Positions 12,456 through 22,532 of a stretch of DNA of 64,000 nt are shown in pieces. Below the pieces are notes generated by a model. That model worked only from the letters and a program-made list of their open reading frames with translations, made no database searches and was not told the DNA's origin. Made by a program: the position numbers and the translations under genes. This stretch comes from Hetaerina americana. Its lineage: Eukaryota; Arthropoda; Insecta; Odonata; Calopterygidae. The stretch is from assembly GCA_022747635.1 (NCBI GenBank), contig JAKTNV010000004.1, positions 84,673,552 through 84,737,551 of the forward strand, read 5' to 3'. Positions within the stretch are counted from its first letter, which is position 1. Every line of letters begins with the position of its first letter.

Positions 12456-12980
12456 GCGGAATTATCAATGGTATGGACGGTTCTGACTGAGAGTTCGGTC
12501 TCCTCAATGGTAAGGGTGATGGTTAAACTCCTGTCAGAGTCCAAAACTTTTTTCACTCTGGCCACCTGAGCATCGGTTCGAGCGGTCGTCGGGCGTCCGA
12601 CGCGGTGCTCTTCTTTGACTAGCTCCCGGCATTCCTTAAACATTTTGTACCAGTCAAAAACTCTTGTGCGGCTTAAGATATCATCCCCATAAGCCTGTTT
12701 AATGAGTTCAAAGTTCTCTGACGCGGATTTACCGAGTTTAACCCAAAACTTCACAGCGTAGCATTGCTCGACGGTGCGCTCCATGCTGGCGCGACGACAC
12801 CACAAACAATCACACGTCACAAAAATCCATCTCCTGTCTCAACGCATGCCCAGAGGCAACTGAAGTATAGGGCGCCTGAGTGGTGGGGGACACCTCTAAC
12901 GAGCCGACTGGTCGGATCTTCATCCACCACTCCGTGGAGGCTACAGCGAACCAGTCACGACACTTATTGTACGGACCCTG
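12456..12980 (-). pseudogene. Mariner relic C, 5' half
   Basis: The minus strand runs from a terminus at 12980 (plus strand gtacggaccctg, followed by TA at 12981-12982) into a transposase start at about 12783. The readable part, about 105 residues, has the MERTVEQ start, a YGDD...FDWYKMF helix-turn-helix region, a GRPTT linker and SDRSLTI. It is cut off by SINE family 1 at about 12455, so the catalytic domain and left terminus are lost. The terminal sequence and protein differ from types A, B and F, so it is a separate mariner lineage. Confidence 0.75.
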
Positions 12981-12982
12981 TA

Positions 12983-14404
12983 TAGCAAAGAATGTAGCGT
13001 GAACGAGCGTTTTTGAACCACTTTGCAACTTTTTGATCTGCAAACCTACAGTGCAGACTTGGGTATTCGGGCGGGCATTCCTTCCCGTCGTTCTCGGAAA
13101 TTTTTTTCACTTTCTTATTCGCGAATTCCGATAAAGGTTTTTCGGAAATAAACATGCTACTTGTAAGGTATCTCCTGGACATTTTTCCTATTTATCGCTA
13201 TCTAAAGTTACAATTTTACACAACATCAGAATCAGATGTCACATGACCAGATCATTTTAGCCCTTGTAAATCGAGCTCATTTGACCATTGAAAACAGAAA
13301 ACAGTTTGCATTTAAACAGAGAAACATTTATTTTCACAACCCAGGATTTGGCTGCTAAGTCATCTTCCGGTGAACTACCTTAGATTTCCAAAGTTATTGC
13401 ACCTTAAGATTACTCTACCTCTTATTTTTTATAATATACAATTTTATCTACTGAAGATTTGCGTTGACCTATTATATATACGTGGGAGTGTCTAGAAAGA
13501 TTGCGCCGGGGCCGAGAATCCGGTTTCCCCTCCTTCTCTACGGGTTTTCTGTTTATTAGCATTTACTGTTACAGTTATTATTATAAAGATAAACGAAAAT
13601 TAAATAAAAAAGATTATTTTTGGAATTCTCAAAAATCCTCGGATTTCCCGTCCTCGATTCCCTAAGGTTAAAAAATGTAGGGAATTAGGAAACCATAGTC
13701 CAGTTTTAGCTTCGAGAGATTCCTCTTCTTGAACTTGAAAGAGTGGCTTGGTTGACCACGCCGAGGAACTTAAGACCACCATTGTCAACTGGTTTAATTC
13801 AACTGCAATGATGAGGTCTCAAAGAAGCTGGTGTAGCGTCACAAAAGTGGTTAAAAGTGAACGGCAATTATGTGGAAAAGTGAAGTAGGAAACTAAAACC
13901 GCCAATGAAAACTTTCTCCTACGAATATATTTTTTTATAAAAGAAAGGAACTAACTTAAAAAATTAATCCTTGTAGTCTAAATTAGTTTTTATGGTTGAC
14001 AAGTTAATATTTCAGGATTCTGCGGCATTTTTTCGTAGAAAAAGTTAGTCAGTCGGGCGTAAGATTTTAGACATGTGAGACACATGTATATCATTTGGTC
14101 TATAAATAGTTAAGGATTAAATGAGAAAACTAAGAAATAAATAATGATGAGCAAGGTCTCTGTGTCAACTTTGCCTCGGTTCTACTTAATTTGGCATCGA
14201 AAACCACCAAGCTTGTGCTAAAATGAAATTTATCGCCACAAGAGGACCAATTACGGGTCAAATATTCAAAAATCTAACTTGAGCTACCTCTATGGTAAGT
14301 GAGTGAAAACGCAATACATTCTAGGCTAAGTTAATGCGGGAATGTTTCCCGTTAATTTATTCTTGTAAATATTTTCCAAGTTTTTGTTCATACCTAAATA
14401 ACCT
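12983..14404. other. Unique DNA, no gene recognised
   Basis: AT-rich with no recognised coding sequence. At about 13328-13372 the minus strand has a weak ggaagatgac...aaat...aataaa arrangement like the hammerhead-like motifs described at 27530 and 29500; it is too degenerate to call. Confidence 0.45.
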
Positions 14405-14462
14405 GTGAATACCTAAAGTTAAGATAAGGTTTTCTAACCTTATCTTAACTTTAGGTATTCAC
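14405..14462. repeat. Perfect 27-bp hairpin
   Basis: Arms 14405-14431 and 14436-14462 are perfectly complementary with a 4-base loop. Perfect arms of this length imply a recent inverted duplication or a foldback element end. It lies just before another inverted repeat. Confidence 0.85.
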
Positions 14463-14515
14463 ACCAATATTATGAGAAAAAATGTGCACTTTCCCACAGA
14501 TTTATTTGTAGCATA

Positions 14516-14598
14516 CAACGCGTTTCAGTTCATCGAACCATCATCAGGAACAAGACAGTCTTGTACCTCATCATGGTTCGATGAACTGAAACGCGTTG
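14516..14598. repeat. Inverted pair of hammerhead-like motifs
   Basis: Arms of about 41 bases pair with few mismatches around 14557. Read outward, each arm has a hammerhead-type arrangement. On the minus strand ctgatga is at 14541-14547, a small stem follows (ggttc...gaact), then gaaac at 14522-14526 and cgcgtt. The plus arm has ctcatca (core bases altered), the same stem and gaaacgcgtt. Such motifs are known in the repeats of Penelope-like retroelements. Stem I pairing is poor, so self-cleavage is doubtful. Confidence 0.5.
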
Positions 14599-14615
14599 CA
14601 CATAACCAACAAATA

Positions 14616-14998
14616 TGCAACAATTTCAGAGCGTAAAAATCATTCGCCTTGACTGGGACTCGAACCCAGATCCCTCAATATCCGGTCGAGTGCTTTAGCC
14701 ACTTAAGCTACCGAGGCGTCCTCTTAAACTCTGAAATTTTGGGGCTTTTAAAGGAACTAGATGTTATGACGAAATACCGTACATACAATGTCACATGTAT
14801 TCGTAGTCGTGCGCGAGGCGCCACTGTCCACGAGGTTAAAGCCAACTTTAAACACGTATGGTGTTTTCCCTTTGACAAATTCCAAAGAAACTGCGGGAGA
14901 ATGATTTTTACGCTCTGAAATTGTTGCATTGAAATGCACATTAGCGGATGACTCCGTTAAAAGTTACTGTTGCGGCATCTCCCGCAGTTTCTTTGGAA
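14616..14998 (-). mobile_element. SINE family 2 with tRNA-derived head
   Basis: The minus strand at 14646-14720 is tRNA-like, with box A tagcttaagtggc (14698-14710) and box B gggttcgagtcc (14656-14667). It is enclosed by inverted copies of the caatttcagagcgtaaaaat block (14619-14641 and about 14900-14933). A further inverted pair of about 20 bases, 14880-14900 and 14978-14998 (ccaaagaaactgcgggaga), encloses the tail. A segment of about 140 bases of unrelated sequence lies at 14740-14878. The copy is rearranged, not a simple insertion. Confidence 0.6.
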
Positions 14999-14999
14999 C

Positions 15000-16428
15000 C
15001 AACAAATATGTGTAAAATTGTAAATTTTTTCTCACAATGACGAACTTCCACTACATCTTACCTTAATCTGTTGGGTATATTCACACCAATATTTCTTCGC
15101 AATTAAAATCGTGCGTATGAAGTGCCTCCGTGATATAATCGGCATAAATGCACAATCAATTTTGTTCTAAACACACAGTTAGACCCCAGATAATGCATAA
15201 AGTTTGTACATTAGTTGATCCATGTAGTATTAGTAGTATTCATAGTTCTCACGATTTCATTGGAATTTGTTAAAATTTTGGGCAAAATGGTGCTATGTAT
15301 TTCATTCTCCTGCTTGAATAATTAGAGTAATAAACAACTTTCTCCAGCGATCTATGAAAGAAATGATATCATTTTTTTATTTTTGTGGCGAGCAAAACAA
15401 GATCCAAATACACAATTTTCCCCAACCCCTTTCCTCGACGATCCACGTCCTTTGACGCAATTTCCATAGAAGGATTTTCTCGTTGCAATTAAAGGCGCCT
15501 GAAGTCAGGTGGGAAAAGGAGCAAAGTTATCGCCCTGCAAGCATACGACTCCTAAAATAATCCGGCGATTCCTTTTTCCACTCCCTCTCCTTGCAGACGC
15601 GAATAAACCAGATACCGTAAAGGAAAACGGCGCAAATGCTCATTTCAAATGGAACAGAGCCCTTTTCCCTTTCCCTTCATGGTAGTGTCCGGGCGTCGCG
15701 TCGTCTCCAAAATGGGTGCTCCAAAAAGAATTATTTCCTCTAATCCCGAGACCGATATTTATCTGGCGGCATCTACAACCCTTTCGTCCTACACATGCTC
15801 TTTTTTACGCGAGTATTTTTTTTAAGTGACCCAATAAATCCTGCGACCGATACTCTCTGGATCCCTGTCTCCTAAGGTTCTCTAATTGGATGGGTTCTAT
15901 GGCGCAGCGCACTTATTTTTTTAATGATTACCCTAGAGTCCCAAAATTAATTTCCTTCGTTAGATAAATAAAAATTTTAAATTGTGTTGTGAATAATTTT
16001 TATGACTGTATCAGTTACGCAAGAAGGTCGAATAATACGAACCGTGAGGTCACCGAGGATGTATTCGAAATACTTCAACAACGTCATCCGGGGAAATTCG
16101 AACGCACACAAATCTCCACGTTTCTTCAGTTGACTGCTTGTTTTTGAATTGTAGTGCGTAGCCGTATGGAAAGTTATTTTTTAAAGTTACATACAATGTT
16201 ATATTGGCAGAGAAATATTTAAGATGACACCTGGTAATTTGGCAGAGAAGATCAGGAAATTAATAAATAATAACTCTCACTTTAGGGCATAGACTTTAAG
16301 GATTTTTCCACCACCAAAACTTTTGTCAATACTTTGCTATAATGCAGTTCTTTATGCATCTGTATGTGCTGAATACAACCCGTTTGGGGTAATATACGAT
16401 ACAAAATCGCGCCTTATATATATATATA
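15000..16428. other. Unique DNA, no gene recognised
   Basis: AT-rich with a GC-richer block at about 15400-15900 that has no recognisable product. It ends in a short TA run that was the insertion site of the LTR retrotransposon. Confidence 0.5.
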
Positions 16429-16685
16429 TGTGGTGGCGCAAGGAGAGCAGACGGAACGCACGGTGGAACTTATTTGTTCCAAGTTCCGGAAAGTACCACC
16501 AGGGGGACACGGCGTCGCTACGACAGAGAAAGGTGGACGTCGGTCGGGAGAGTCAGTCTGCCGCGAATGAAGAAGCAAGCTGTACGATCGTCCTCTGTAA
16601 ATCCGTTTCGATAATAAACCCGTTGAGTTTAACGCTCGAGTGTAATTTTTCCTAACGTCCACTAGCGTAGAAGGATACCCCTTCA
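16429..16685 (+). repeat. 5' LTR
   Basis: 257 bp, beginning tgtggtggcg and ending ccccttca, so it has the usual TG...CA ends. An AATAAA lies at 16613-16618. It differs from the 3' LTR at two positions (t/c in the sixth base and t/c in atcg-t-cctc). Confidence 0.95.
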
Positions 16686-16686
16686 T

Positions 16687-16704
16687 TGGTGACCCCGACG
16701 TGAT
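16687..16704 (+). other. Primer-binding site for tRNA-Trp
   Basis: The 18 bases tggtgaccccgacgtgat, one base after the 5' LTR, are complementary to the 3' end of arthropod tRNA-Trp including CCA. tRNA-Trp priming is characteristic of the CsRn1 clade. The tRNA match is from memory. Confidence 0.8.
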
Positions 16705-16768
16705 CACGCGTGAGCTAAGGTTTGCATTTTTTTTTCGTTCTGTGACTTGAAGCGCCACGTGGTGCAAA

Positions 16769-17554
16769 ATGCCGCCTCCAAGCAACGGGTCGGAGGAGTC
16801 AATCGTAAACAGAGTGACGATGCGAGTTCCACCTTTTTGGCCAGAAAAGCCGGCTCTATGGTTTTCGCAGCTGGAAGTTCAGTTCTCGCTAGCGGGAATA
16901 ACGAGTGAGGCGACGAAGTATTCCCACGTGGTCGCCCAGTTAGACAATCGCCACGCGCTGGAAGTGGAGGACATTATTGTGAATCCCCCCAGGGCAGACC
17001 CATACCAGAAGATCAAGGAGGAATTAATCCAACGACTCTCCGTCTCGCAGGCGCAGAAAATACGTCAACTCCTCGAGCACGAGGAGTTGGGGGACCGGAA
17101 GCCATCCCAGTTCTTGCGCCATCTACGGACGTTGGCTGGCGTTGCCGTGCCAGACGACTTTCTGAAGACGCTGTGGATGAATCGCTTGCCATCCCACACA
17201 CAGTCCATCCTGGCCTCACAAGACTCGCTGGAACTGGAAAGCTTGTCGAAACTAGCCGACAAGGTGCACGAGGTGCCGCGCCCCCCGCAAGTCGCCAGTG
17301 TCACGCCGCATTCCGAAGTGGAGGAACTTCGAAGTCAGATAGCGGCCCTTACACAACAGGTAGCCGCGTTGACTGCTTCTTGTCCAGATTTTCGCGGACG
17401 GAAACGTTCCAAAAGCCGACAGCGGCGTGCCCGCAGCCCTTCCGCGCCTCCAGATGCAAGGTGGTGCTGGTATCATGTTACTTTTGGCGCTCGCGCGACT
17501 AAGTGCCGTTCCCCGTGCGCCTATAAGTCGGAAAACCACGAGGGCAGGGCGTAA
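16769..17554 (+). CDS. gag: Gag polyprotein of CsRn1-type retrotransposon
   Basis: A 261-residue frame starts at the first good ATG 84 bases after the 5' LTR. Gag would form the cytoplasmic particle in which reverse transcription takes place. The N-terminal part ([13 protein letters not shown] at residues 21-33, then [10 protein letters not shown]) is the usual start of arthropod CsRn1-like Gag. A capsid-like helical region follows to about residue 180. A basic stretch ([10 protein letters not shown]) at about residues 212-222 precedes a zinc motif with C233, H236, C246 and C250, that is C-x2-H-x9-C-x3-C. The stop at 17552 lies inside the pol frame, which is offset by -1. It is intact. Confidence 0.9.
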   Translation: MPPPSNGSEESIVNRVTMRVPPFWPEKPALWFSQLEVQFSLAGITSEATKYSHVVAQLDNRHALEVEDIIVNPPRADPYQKIKEELIQRLSVSQAQKIRQLLEHEELGDRKPSQFLRHLRTLAGVAVPDDFLKTLWMNRLPSHTQSILASQDSLELESLSKLADKVHEVPRPPQVASVTPHSEVEELRSQIAALTQQVAALTASCPDFRGRKRSKSRQRRARSPSAPPDARWCWYHVTFGARATKCRSPCAYKSENHEGRA

Positions 17555-20500
17555 TTGCGGCCGACGCCCGCTGCCCCCAGCCTCGCCGCCTGTATGTTGT
17601 GGACTCGGTGACGAAGACAGAATTCCTGGTCGACACCGGTTCCGATCTTTGCGTTTACCCGCGTACGCTGGTGAAGGGACGACAGCCACTTTCTACCTAC
17701 CAGCTATTTGCCGCGAACGGGACGGTGATAAAGACCTACGGGTGGTTAGACTTAGCCTTGAATTTAGGCCTAAAGCGGGACTTCCGTTGGCGCTTCGTCG
17801 TGGCGGATGTCGATAGGCCCATCATTGGCGTGGACTTTCTGTCCTTTTACAGCCTATTAGTGGACGTCCGCCGGCAGCGAATAACGGATGGGATAACGTC
17901 GTTGGGCACGGGCGGTCGCATTGTGCCGTGTTCGGTCCCGCAGGTGAAGACTGTAATCGAATCATCTCGATTCCATGAGATTCTGACCGAATTCTCAGAG
18001 ATCACTCGCCCAGCTGGCACGCCGAGGGAGCCCCGGCACGCGACCATGCATCACATCAAGGTGACGTCCGGACCCCCCGTCGCCTGCAAGCCCCGGCGAC
18101 TAGCACCAGATAAGCTCGCCATCGCCAAGAAGGAGTTCGACGAGATGCTACGCAGCGGTACGGTCCGACGGTCGGACAGTTGTTGGGCCTCGGCTCTGCA
18201 TCTGGTGCCCAAGAAGGATGGCGAGTGGCGTCCCTGCGGGGATTATCGCGGTCTCAACGCGCGGACCATTCCCGACCGATACCCGGTGCCTCATATCGCC
18301 GATTTTGCGCACAATCTGGCCGGTAAGACTGTATTTTCGCGTATTGACCTCGTACGCGCGTACCATCAAATACCTGTGTGCCCCGACGACATTTCAAAAA
18401 CGGCAATCATCACGCCATTCGGACTCTTTGAATTCCCGTGCATGCCGTTCGGCCTGAGAAATGCAGCCCAAACATTTCAAAGGTTCATCGATGAGGTGTT
18501 AAGGGGTTTGGACCACTCGTACGCCTATTTAGACGACATTTTAGTCGCCTCGATGGACGTTGAAGAGCACGAGCGCCATCTACGTGAGCTATTTGCGCGT
18601 TTGCGGGAGTACGGAGTGCTTGTAAATCCCGCCAAATGTGTGCTAGGTAGGACGGAAGTGTCCTTCTTAGGCTACTGTGTCAGTGCATCCGGGGTTAAGC
18701 CGACGACGGCGAAAATAGATGCGATTAAGTGCTTTCCTGTCCCGGAAACTGTGAAAAAACTGCGCCAATTCTTGGGCATGATTAACTTTTATAGACGGCT
18801 CATTCCAAAGGCTGCGGCAATCCAACTGCCACTTAACGATGTCCTAAGGGGGGGAGTAAAAGGGAATGAACCTGTGCTATGGAATAACGGCTTGGATCGT
18901 GCGTTCAATGAATGCAAAGACGCCCTCGCGCAAGCGACGTTTCTCGCGCACCCAGACGTCTCTCTGCCCTTAGGCCTTTTTACGGACGCGTCGGACGCCT
19001 CGTTGGGCGGAGTTTTGCAGCAGAGTACGAGCAACGGTTGGCAGCCACTCGGTTTCTTTACCCGTAGACTCACTTCCACGCAGCAAAAGTACAGCCCGTA
19101 CGACAGGGAACTGCTTGCCGTGTATGAATCTGTTAAATATTTTCGGCATATGCTCGAGGGTCGTGAATTTTCAATTTTTACGGACCATAAACCCCTGATT
19201 TATGCCTTCGCCCAAAAACCAGAAAAGTGTTCCCCGCGTCAGTTTCGGCATCTAAATTACATTGCCCAGTTCTCCAGCGACATCCGTCATCTGTCAGGCA
19301 GCGAAAACGTAGTCGCGGACGCCCTTTCAAGGGTAGAAGCTGTGAGTGGTGCCATCGATTACCGCGCCCTCGCACGTTCTCAGGCGGAAGACGACCGGCT
19401 CAAACAGCCCAACGATTCCCTCCGGTTGAAAATGATGCGCATTCCCGAGTGTGAATTTCAGTTATATTGTGACGTGTCGACACCATCAGTCCGCCCTTAT
19501 GTAACTGAACCCTTCCGGAAGCCAGTCTTTGACTCGCTGCATTGCTTGTCACACCCAGGAATACGGGCTTCCACCAAGTTGGTCGCAGAACGGTTTGTGT
19601 GGCCCTCGATGCGCAAGGATTGCCGTGCATGGACACGCGCATGTATTCCCTGCCAGCGAGCGAAGATTCATCGCCACACAGTGTCCCCTGTGGGAGGCTT
19701 TGCGCCGCCCACCCAGCGTTTTGAACATGTTCATGTCGACATTGTAGGCCCCTTGCCAGTTTCCGCGGGATATCGGTATTGCCTGACGTGTGTCGATCGT
19801 TTTTCAAGATGGCCAGAGGCGTTCCCGGTTAGGGACGCAACAGCTGACACGGTCGCCAAGGAATTCTTTCGGAATTGGGTGGCTCGCTTCGGCACTCCAC
19901 TCCGGATTACGACGGACCAAGGCCGACAGTTTGAATCACATCTGTTCCAGCAGTTGGCGGGGCTCACCGGTTCGAGGCACCTGAGAACCACGGCTTATCA
20001 CCCCGCAGCAAATGGCATGGTGGAGAGGTTCCACCGCCAACTGAAGGCAGCCATAATGTGCCACCAGTCGGATGGTTGGCCGGACGTCCTGCCAGTAGTG
20101 CTGCTCGGTATACGAGCCGCCTGGAAAGCAGACATTGGGGCGTCGCCGGCGGAGATGGTTTATGGTCAACCACTCCGTCTACCAGGAGAGTTTTTCGTCC
20201 CTAGCGAGCGGCCGGCGGACGACGACCTTAATTTCGCCGCGCAGCTACGGCAACATTTCTCCACCATACGACCAGTTCCTGCGTCACGCCACGGCAAGAA
20301 GTCTGTCTTCTTGCATCAAGACCTGTCGTCCTCATCCCACGTTTTCGTGAGAAACGACGCGACAAAGGTTAATCTTCAGCCACCGTACGAGGGTCCCTTC
20401 CCGGTCATCCGAAGAGAGCCAAAATTTTTCGTGGTCAACGTCCGAGGTAGTGAGAAAACAATTTCAATCGACCGCATAAAACCTGCCTACACTCTTGAGG

Positions 20501-20652
20501 AGAACGACGGGACGAGCAGCGCAGCACCCGCATCTCTTCGGGACAAAACACACCCAAGAACCACCACTGCTGCACCTGCCGAAGAGCTGAGAGAGACCCG
20601 CTTTGGGAGGAGGGTCCATTTCCCAAAGCACCTGGAAGATTTTGTACCATAG
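17527..20652 (+). CDS. pol: Pol polyprotein (protease, RT, RNase H, integrase)
   Basis: The frame is open from 17527, overlaps gag by 28 bases at -1 and has no ATG near its start; the first start-like codon is GTG at 17599. Expression by -1 frameshifting is likely. Numbering from 17599: protease motif DTGS at 12-15; reverse transcriptase with YLDD at 310-313; RNase H with TDAS (D463); integrase zinc site H648, H652, C682, C685; integrase catalytic D714, D773, E809 with 35 residues between the last two; a GPF-type module near residues 930-960. There is no chromodomain. All catalytic residues are present and there is no internal stop across 1,017 codons, so the enzyme set looks functional. No env follows. 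Confidence 0.95.
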   Translation, partial: VGKPRGQGVIAADARCPQPRRLYVVDSVTKTEFLVDTGSDLCVYPRTLVKGRQPLSTYQLFAANGTVIKTYGWLDLALNLGLKRDFRWRFVVADVDRPIIGVDFLSFYSLLVDVRRQRITDGITSLGTGGRIVPCSVPQVKTVIESSRFHEILTEFSEITRPAGTPREPRHATMHHIKVTSGPPVACKPRRLAPDKLAIAKKEFDEMLRSGTVRRSDSCWASALHLVPKKDGEWRPCGDYRGLNARTIPDRYPVPHIADFAHNLAGKTVFSRIDLVRAYHQIPVCPDDISKTAIITPFGLFEFPCMPFGLRNAAQTFQRFIDEVLRGLDHSYAYLDDILVASMDVEEHERHLRELFARLREYGVLVNPAKCVLGRTEVSFLGYCVSASGVKPTTAKIDAIKCFPVPETVKKLRQFLGMINFYRRLIPKAAAIQLPLNDVLRGGVKGNEPVLWNNGLDRAFNECKDALAQATFLAHPDVSLPLGLFTDASDASLGGVLQQSTSNGWQPLGFFTRRLTSTQQKYSPYDRELLAVYESVKYFRHMLEGREFSIFTDHKPLIYAFAQKPEKCSPRQFRHLNYIAQFSSDIRHLSGSENVVADALSRVEAVSGAIDYRALARSQAEDDRLKQPNDSLRLKMMRIPECEFQLYCDVSTPSVRPYVTEPFRKPVFDSLHCLSHPGIRASTKLVAERFVWPSMRKDCRAWTRACIPCQRAKIHRHTVSPVGGFAPPTQRFEHVHVDIVGPLPVSAGYRYCLTCVDRFSRWPEAFPVRDATADTVAKEFFRNWVARFGTPLRITTDQGRQFESHLFQQLAGLTGSRHLRTTAYHPAANGMVERFHRQLKAAIMCHQSDGWPDVLPVVLLGIRAAWKADIGASPAEMVYGQPLRLPGEFFVPSERPADDDLNFAAQLRQHFSTIRPVPASRHGKKSVFLHQDLSSSSHVFVRNDATKVNLQPPYEGPFPVIRREPKFFVVNVRGSEKTISIDRIKPAYTLEENDGTSSAAPASLRDKTHPRTTTAAPAEELRETRFGRRVHFPKHLEDFVP

Positions 20653-20710
20653 CATCTCACTTCTTTTCGCTAATCCTTCCTTTTTCATTCTTTAGTGGCC
20701 TAAAGTCTAC

Positions 20711-20721
20711 AGAGGGGGTGA
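20711..20721 (+). other. Polypurine tract
   Basis: The run agagggggtga lies directly before the 3' LTR and is the expected primer for second-strand synthesis. Confidence 0.8.
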
Positions 20722-20974
20722 TGTGGCGGCGCAAGGAGAGCAGACGGAACGCACGGTGGAACTTATTTGTTCCAAGTTCCGGAAAGTACCACCAGGGGGA
20801 CACGGCGTCGCTACGACAGAGAAAGGTGGACGTCGGTCGGGAGAGTCAGTCTGCCGCGAATGAAGAAGCAAGCTGTACGATCGCCCTCTGTAAATCCGTT
20901 TCGATAATAAACCCGTTGAGTTTAACGCTCGAGTGTAATTTTTCCTAACGTCCACTAGCGTAGAAGGATACCCC

Positions 20975-20978
<4 letters not shown>
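20722..20978 (+). repeat. 3' LTR
   Basis: 257 bp, tgtggcggcg...ccccttca, 2 differences from the 5' LTR. AATAAA at 20906-20911. Confidence 0.95.
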
Positions 20979-21046
<68 letters not shown>

Positions 21047-21077
21047 TATATACATATATATATACATATATATATAT
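20979..21077. repeat. (TA)n microsatellite
   Basis: A TA repeat with a few TACA interruptions starts at the 3' LTR edge. With the TA run before 16429 it shows that the retrotransposon split a TA microsatellite. Confidence 0.95.
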
Positions 21078-21150
21078 GCACCCAAATGTATCTAGAATTA
21101 CTCCGTTGTCTAATTAATAATAATACCAAATCAAAATATATAGTATACGT

Positions 21151-21186
21151 AAAAATGACCTCTCAAATACCTGAGAGGTCATTTTT
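21151..21186. repeat. Perfect 15-bp hairpin
   Basis: Arms 21151-21165 (aaaaatgacctctca) and 21172-21186 are perfectly complementary around a 6-base loop. It would fold stably in RNA and ends in a T run, but nothing near it suggests a transcription unit. Confidence 0.7.
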
Positions 21187-21775
21187 AAGAGACTTGCAGT
21201 GGACAATTAAAGTATGGGGTAGGAGTCGGTTGCTATTTATGCACTTATTATGGTTACTATTCTAACTGCGATATGCTCTGACTCTAAATGGTTTGGTGCA
21301 CTAAGTCGTTAAACAAAACGCTGAGGTCATGCAAATTTTAATATTTGTCAAAGTACGTAAGTGTGAACTTTCTTACAAATTTTAAGGGCAAGTCAGTGGA
21401 ATTCATTTAAATACTCTGAAGAAGAATCCGTGATTAGCAAATATTAATGAAATTCACTGATGCCGGTTGCATTTTTAATGAATGTCTCTAGGTAAGCTTT
21501 AATTACGCTACATAATATACCCATGGGCAAAAGGGAGGGTGATAAAAGAAGTCACTAACAGCTCATTTACTAAAATAACTTTAAAAACTAGTGGAGAGAT
21601 TTCTTCTCGGCTCTACGTATTCCATCCACATTAGAGAATCGGGAAATTTTTCATCCCAGATACTCCATATATTTTATTGCATTCTTGAATAGAATTACCC
21701 TATCAGGGTTAATTATGTGTAAAAAGATCAAAACCAGTATGGACATATCTGGAGGTTTAGATACTTGATTATAGA
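21187..21775. other. Unique AT-rich DNA, nothing recognised
   Basis: No coding sequence or repeat is recognised. Confidence 0.55.
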
Positions 21776-21777
21776 TA

Positions 21778-22530
21778 CGAGGGTCATCCGGAAAGTAGTA
21801 CCCGTTCGTGAAATAAAGACACAAAAGTAAATATTAACAAACATAAAAAATTTTATTTGAAAGAGGATACTTTAAACTACTTCTCAACATAATCTCCAAG
21901 GAAATTAAGGCATTTGTCATAACGTGTGACAAGTTTCTGTATTCCTGCTGCATAGTCCTTCGCCGCCAGCTCATTGAGATACGCGAGGGACCCATCTTGC
22001 ACAAATTTTTGCATAATGCAGATGGTGTTTAACAATTTCATGAACAATTGTTCGAGAAACATTGGGGAAATGCTCACAGATGTCATCAATTGTGACGCGC
22101 CGATCGTTCCTCACGAATTCGTCAACTGAGCTCACCAGTTGGTCTGTAATGACAGACGGTCTCCCCGAACGCTCATCGTCGTGTGTGTTCCCCCTCCCCA
22201 TGTTGAAGTTGCGACACCACCGCCGAACAGACGACTCGTCCATTACATTGTCTCCATACAACTCCTTTAATTGGCGATGAATATCACATGGGCGAACGTT
22301 TCTTGCATTGAGGAATTTAATCACTGCCCTCACTTCACAACTGGCGGCGTTCTCAATTTTTTTAAACATTGTAAACAATCACAGAAACAACACAGGCAAT
22401 GCTAGCGTCACGCAACTTGGCTCAGAGAAGGCAGACAAGCCACTGAAGCTATCTGACCTCGTCCAGCGGCTACTCGCGTCGTCAGCACTTCATGCGGCAC
22501 GAACGGGTACTACTTTCCGGATGACCCTCG
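21778..22530 (-). mobile_element. Internally deleted mariner element, type A copy 2
   Basis: This 753-bp element has the same 33-bp terminal inverted repeats as copy 1 (21778-21810 and 22498-22530), flanked by TA at 21776-21777 and 22531-22532. It has the same internal deletion end points as the copy at 4245. The deleted form was therefore mobilised as such and did not arise twice. It is non-autonomous. Confidence 0.92.
21971..22378 (-). CDS. Truncated mariner transposase, 135-residue DNA-binding domain
   Basis: The minus-strand frame is intact from an ATG at 22378. It encodes both helix-turn-helix units of a mariner transposase and the DDERSGRP linker, ends shortly after ARWVP, and stops where the deletion puts the rest out of frame. 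The last ~38 codons of the original gene (to GDYVEK, about 21877-21990) persist in another frame. The full family protein is about 345 residues and its catalytic aspartates are all missing. If translated, the product could bind the terminal repeats without cutting, which might interfere with an active relative; that is inference. It may equally be a silent remnant. Confidence 0.6.
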   Translation of the reverse strand: MFTMFKKIENAASCEVRAVIKFLNARNVRPCDIHRQLKELYGDNVMDESSVRRWCRNFNMGRGNTHDDERSGRPSVITDQLVSSVDEFVRNDRRVTIDDICEHFPNVSRTIVHEIVKHHLHYAKICARWVPRVSQ

Positions 22531-22532
22531 TA

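Larger units (their letters stand above)
16429..20978 (+). mobile_element. Complete CsRn1-clade Ty3/Gypsy LTR retrotransposon
   Basis: This 4,550-bp element contains, in order: 5' LTR, primer-binding site, gag, pol (protease, reverse transcriptase, RNase H, integrase), polypurine tract, 3' LTR. There is no env. Two features point to the CsRn1 clade: a Gag CHCC motif (C-x2-H-x9-C-x3-C) in place of CCHC knuckles, and a primer site matching the 3' end of tRNA-Trp. The LTRs are the same length and differ at 2 of 257 positions, so insertion is recent. It sits in a TA repeat and is flanked by tata on both sides, which fits a short target duplication but cannot prove it. Both reading frames are open, so it may be autonomous. 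Confidence 0.95.

Noticed and set aside
14405..14462. microRNA precursor
   Set aside because: A perfect 27-bp stem with a 4-base loop lacks the bulges and loop size of a typical animal precursor and lies in a cluster of inverted repeats.
14646..14720. Functional tRNA gene on the minus strand
   Set aside because: Boxes A and B are good, but the anticodon loop lacks the usual U33 and the segment lies inside a dispersed repeat, so it is a SINE head.
16414..16785. 123-codon minus-strand frame in the LTR, repeated at 20707-21129
   Set aside because: It is antisense of the LTR, duplicated because the LTR is; no protein similarity.
17252..17689. 145-codon minus-strand frame in the retrotransposon
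   Set aside because: It is a shadow of gag/pol on the opposite strand, as are the other overlapping frames between 17013 and 20688.
16429..20978. Endogenous retrovirus with env
   Set aside because: No open frame follows pol; only 69 bases separate the pol stop from the 3' LTR.
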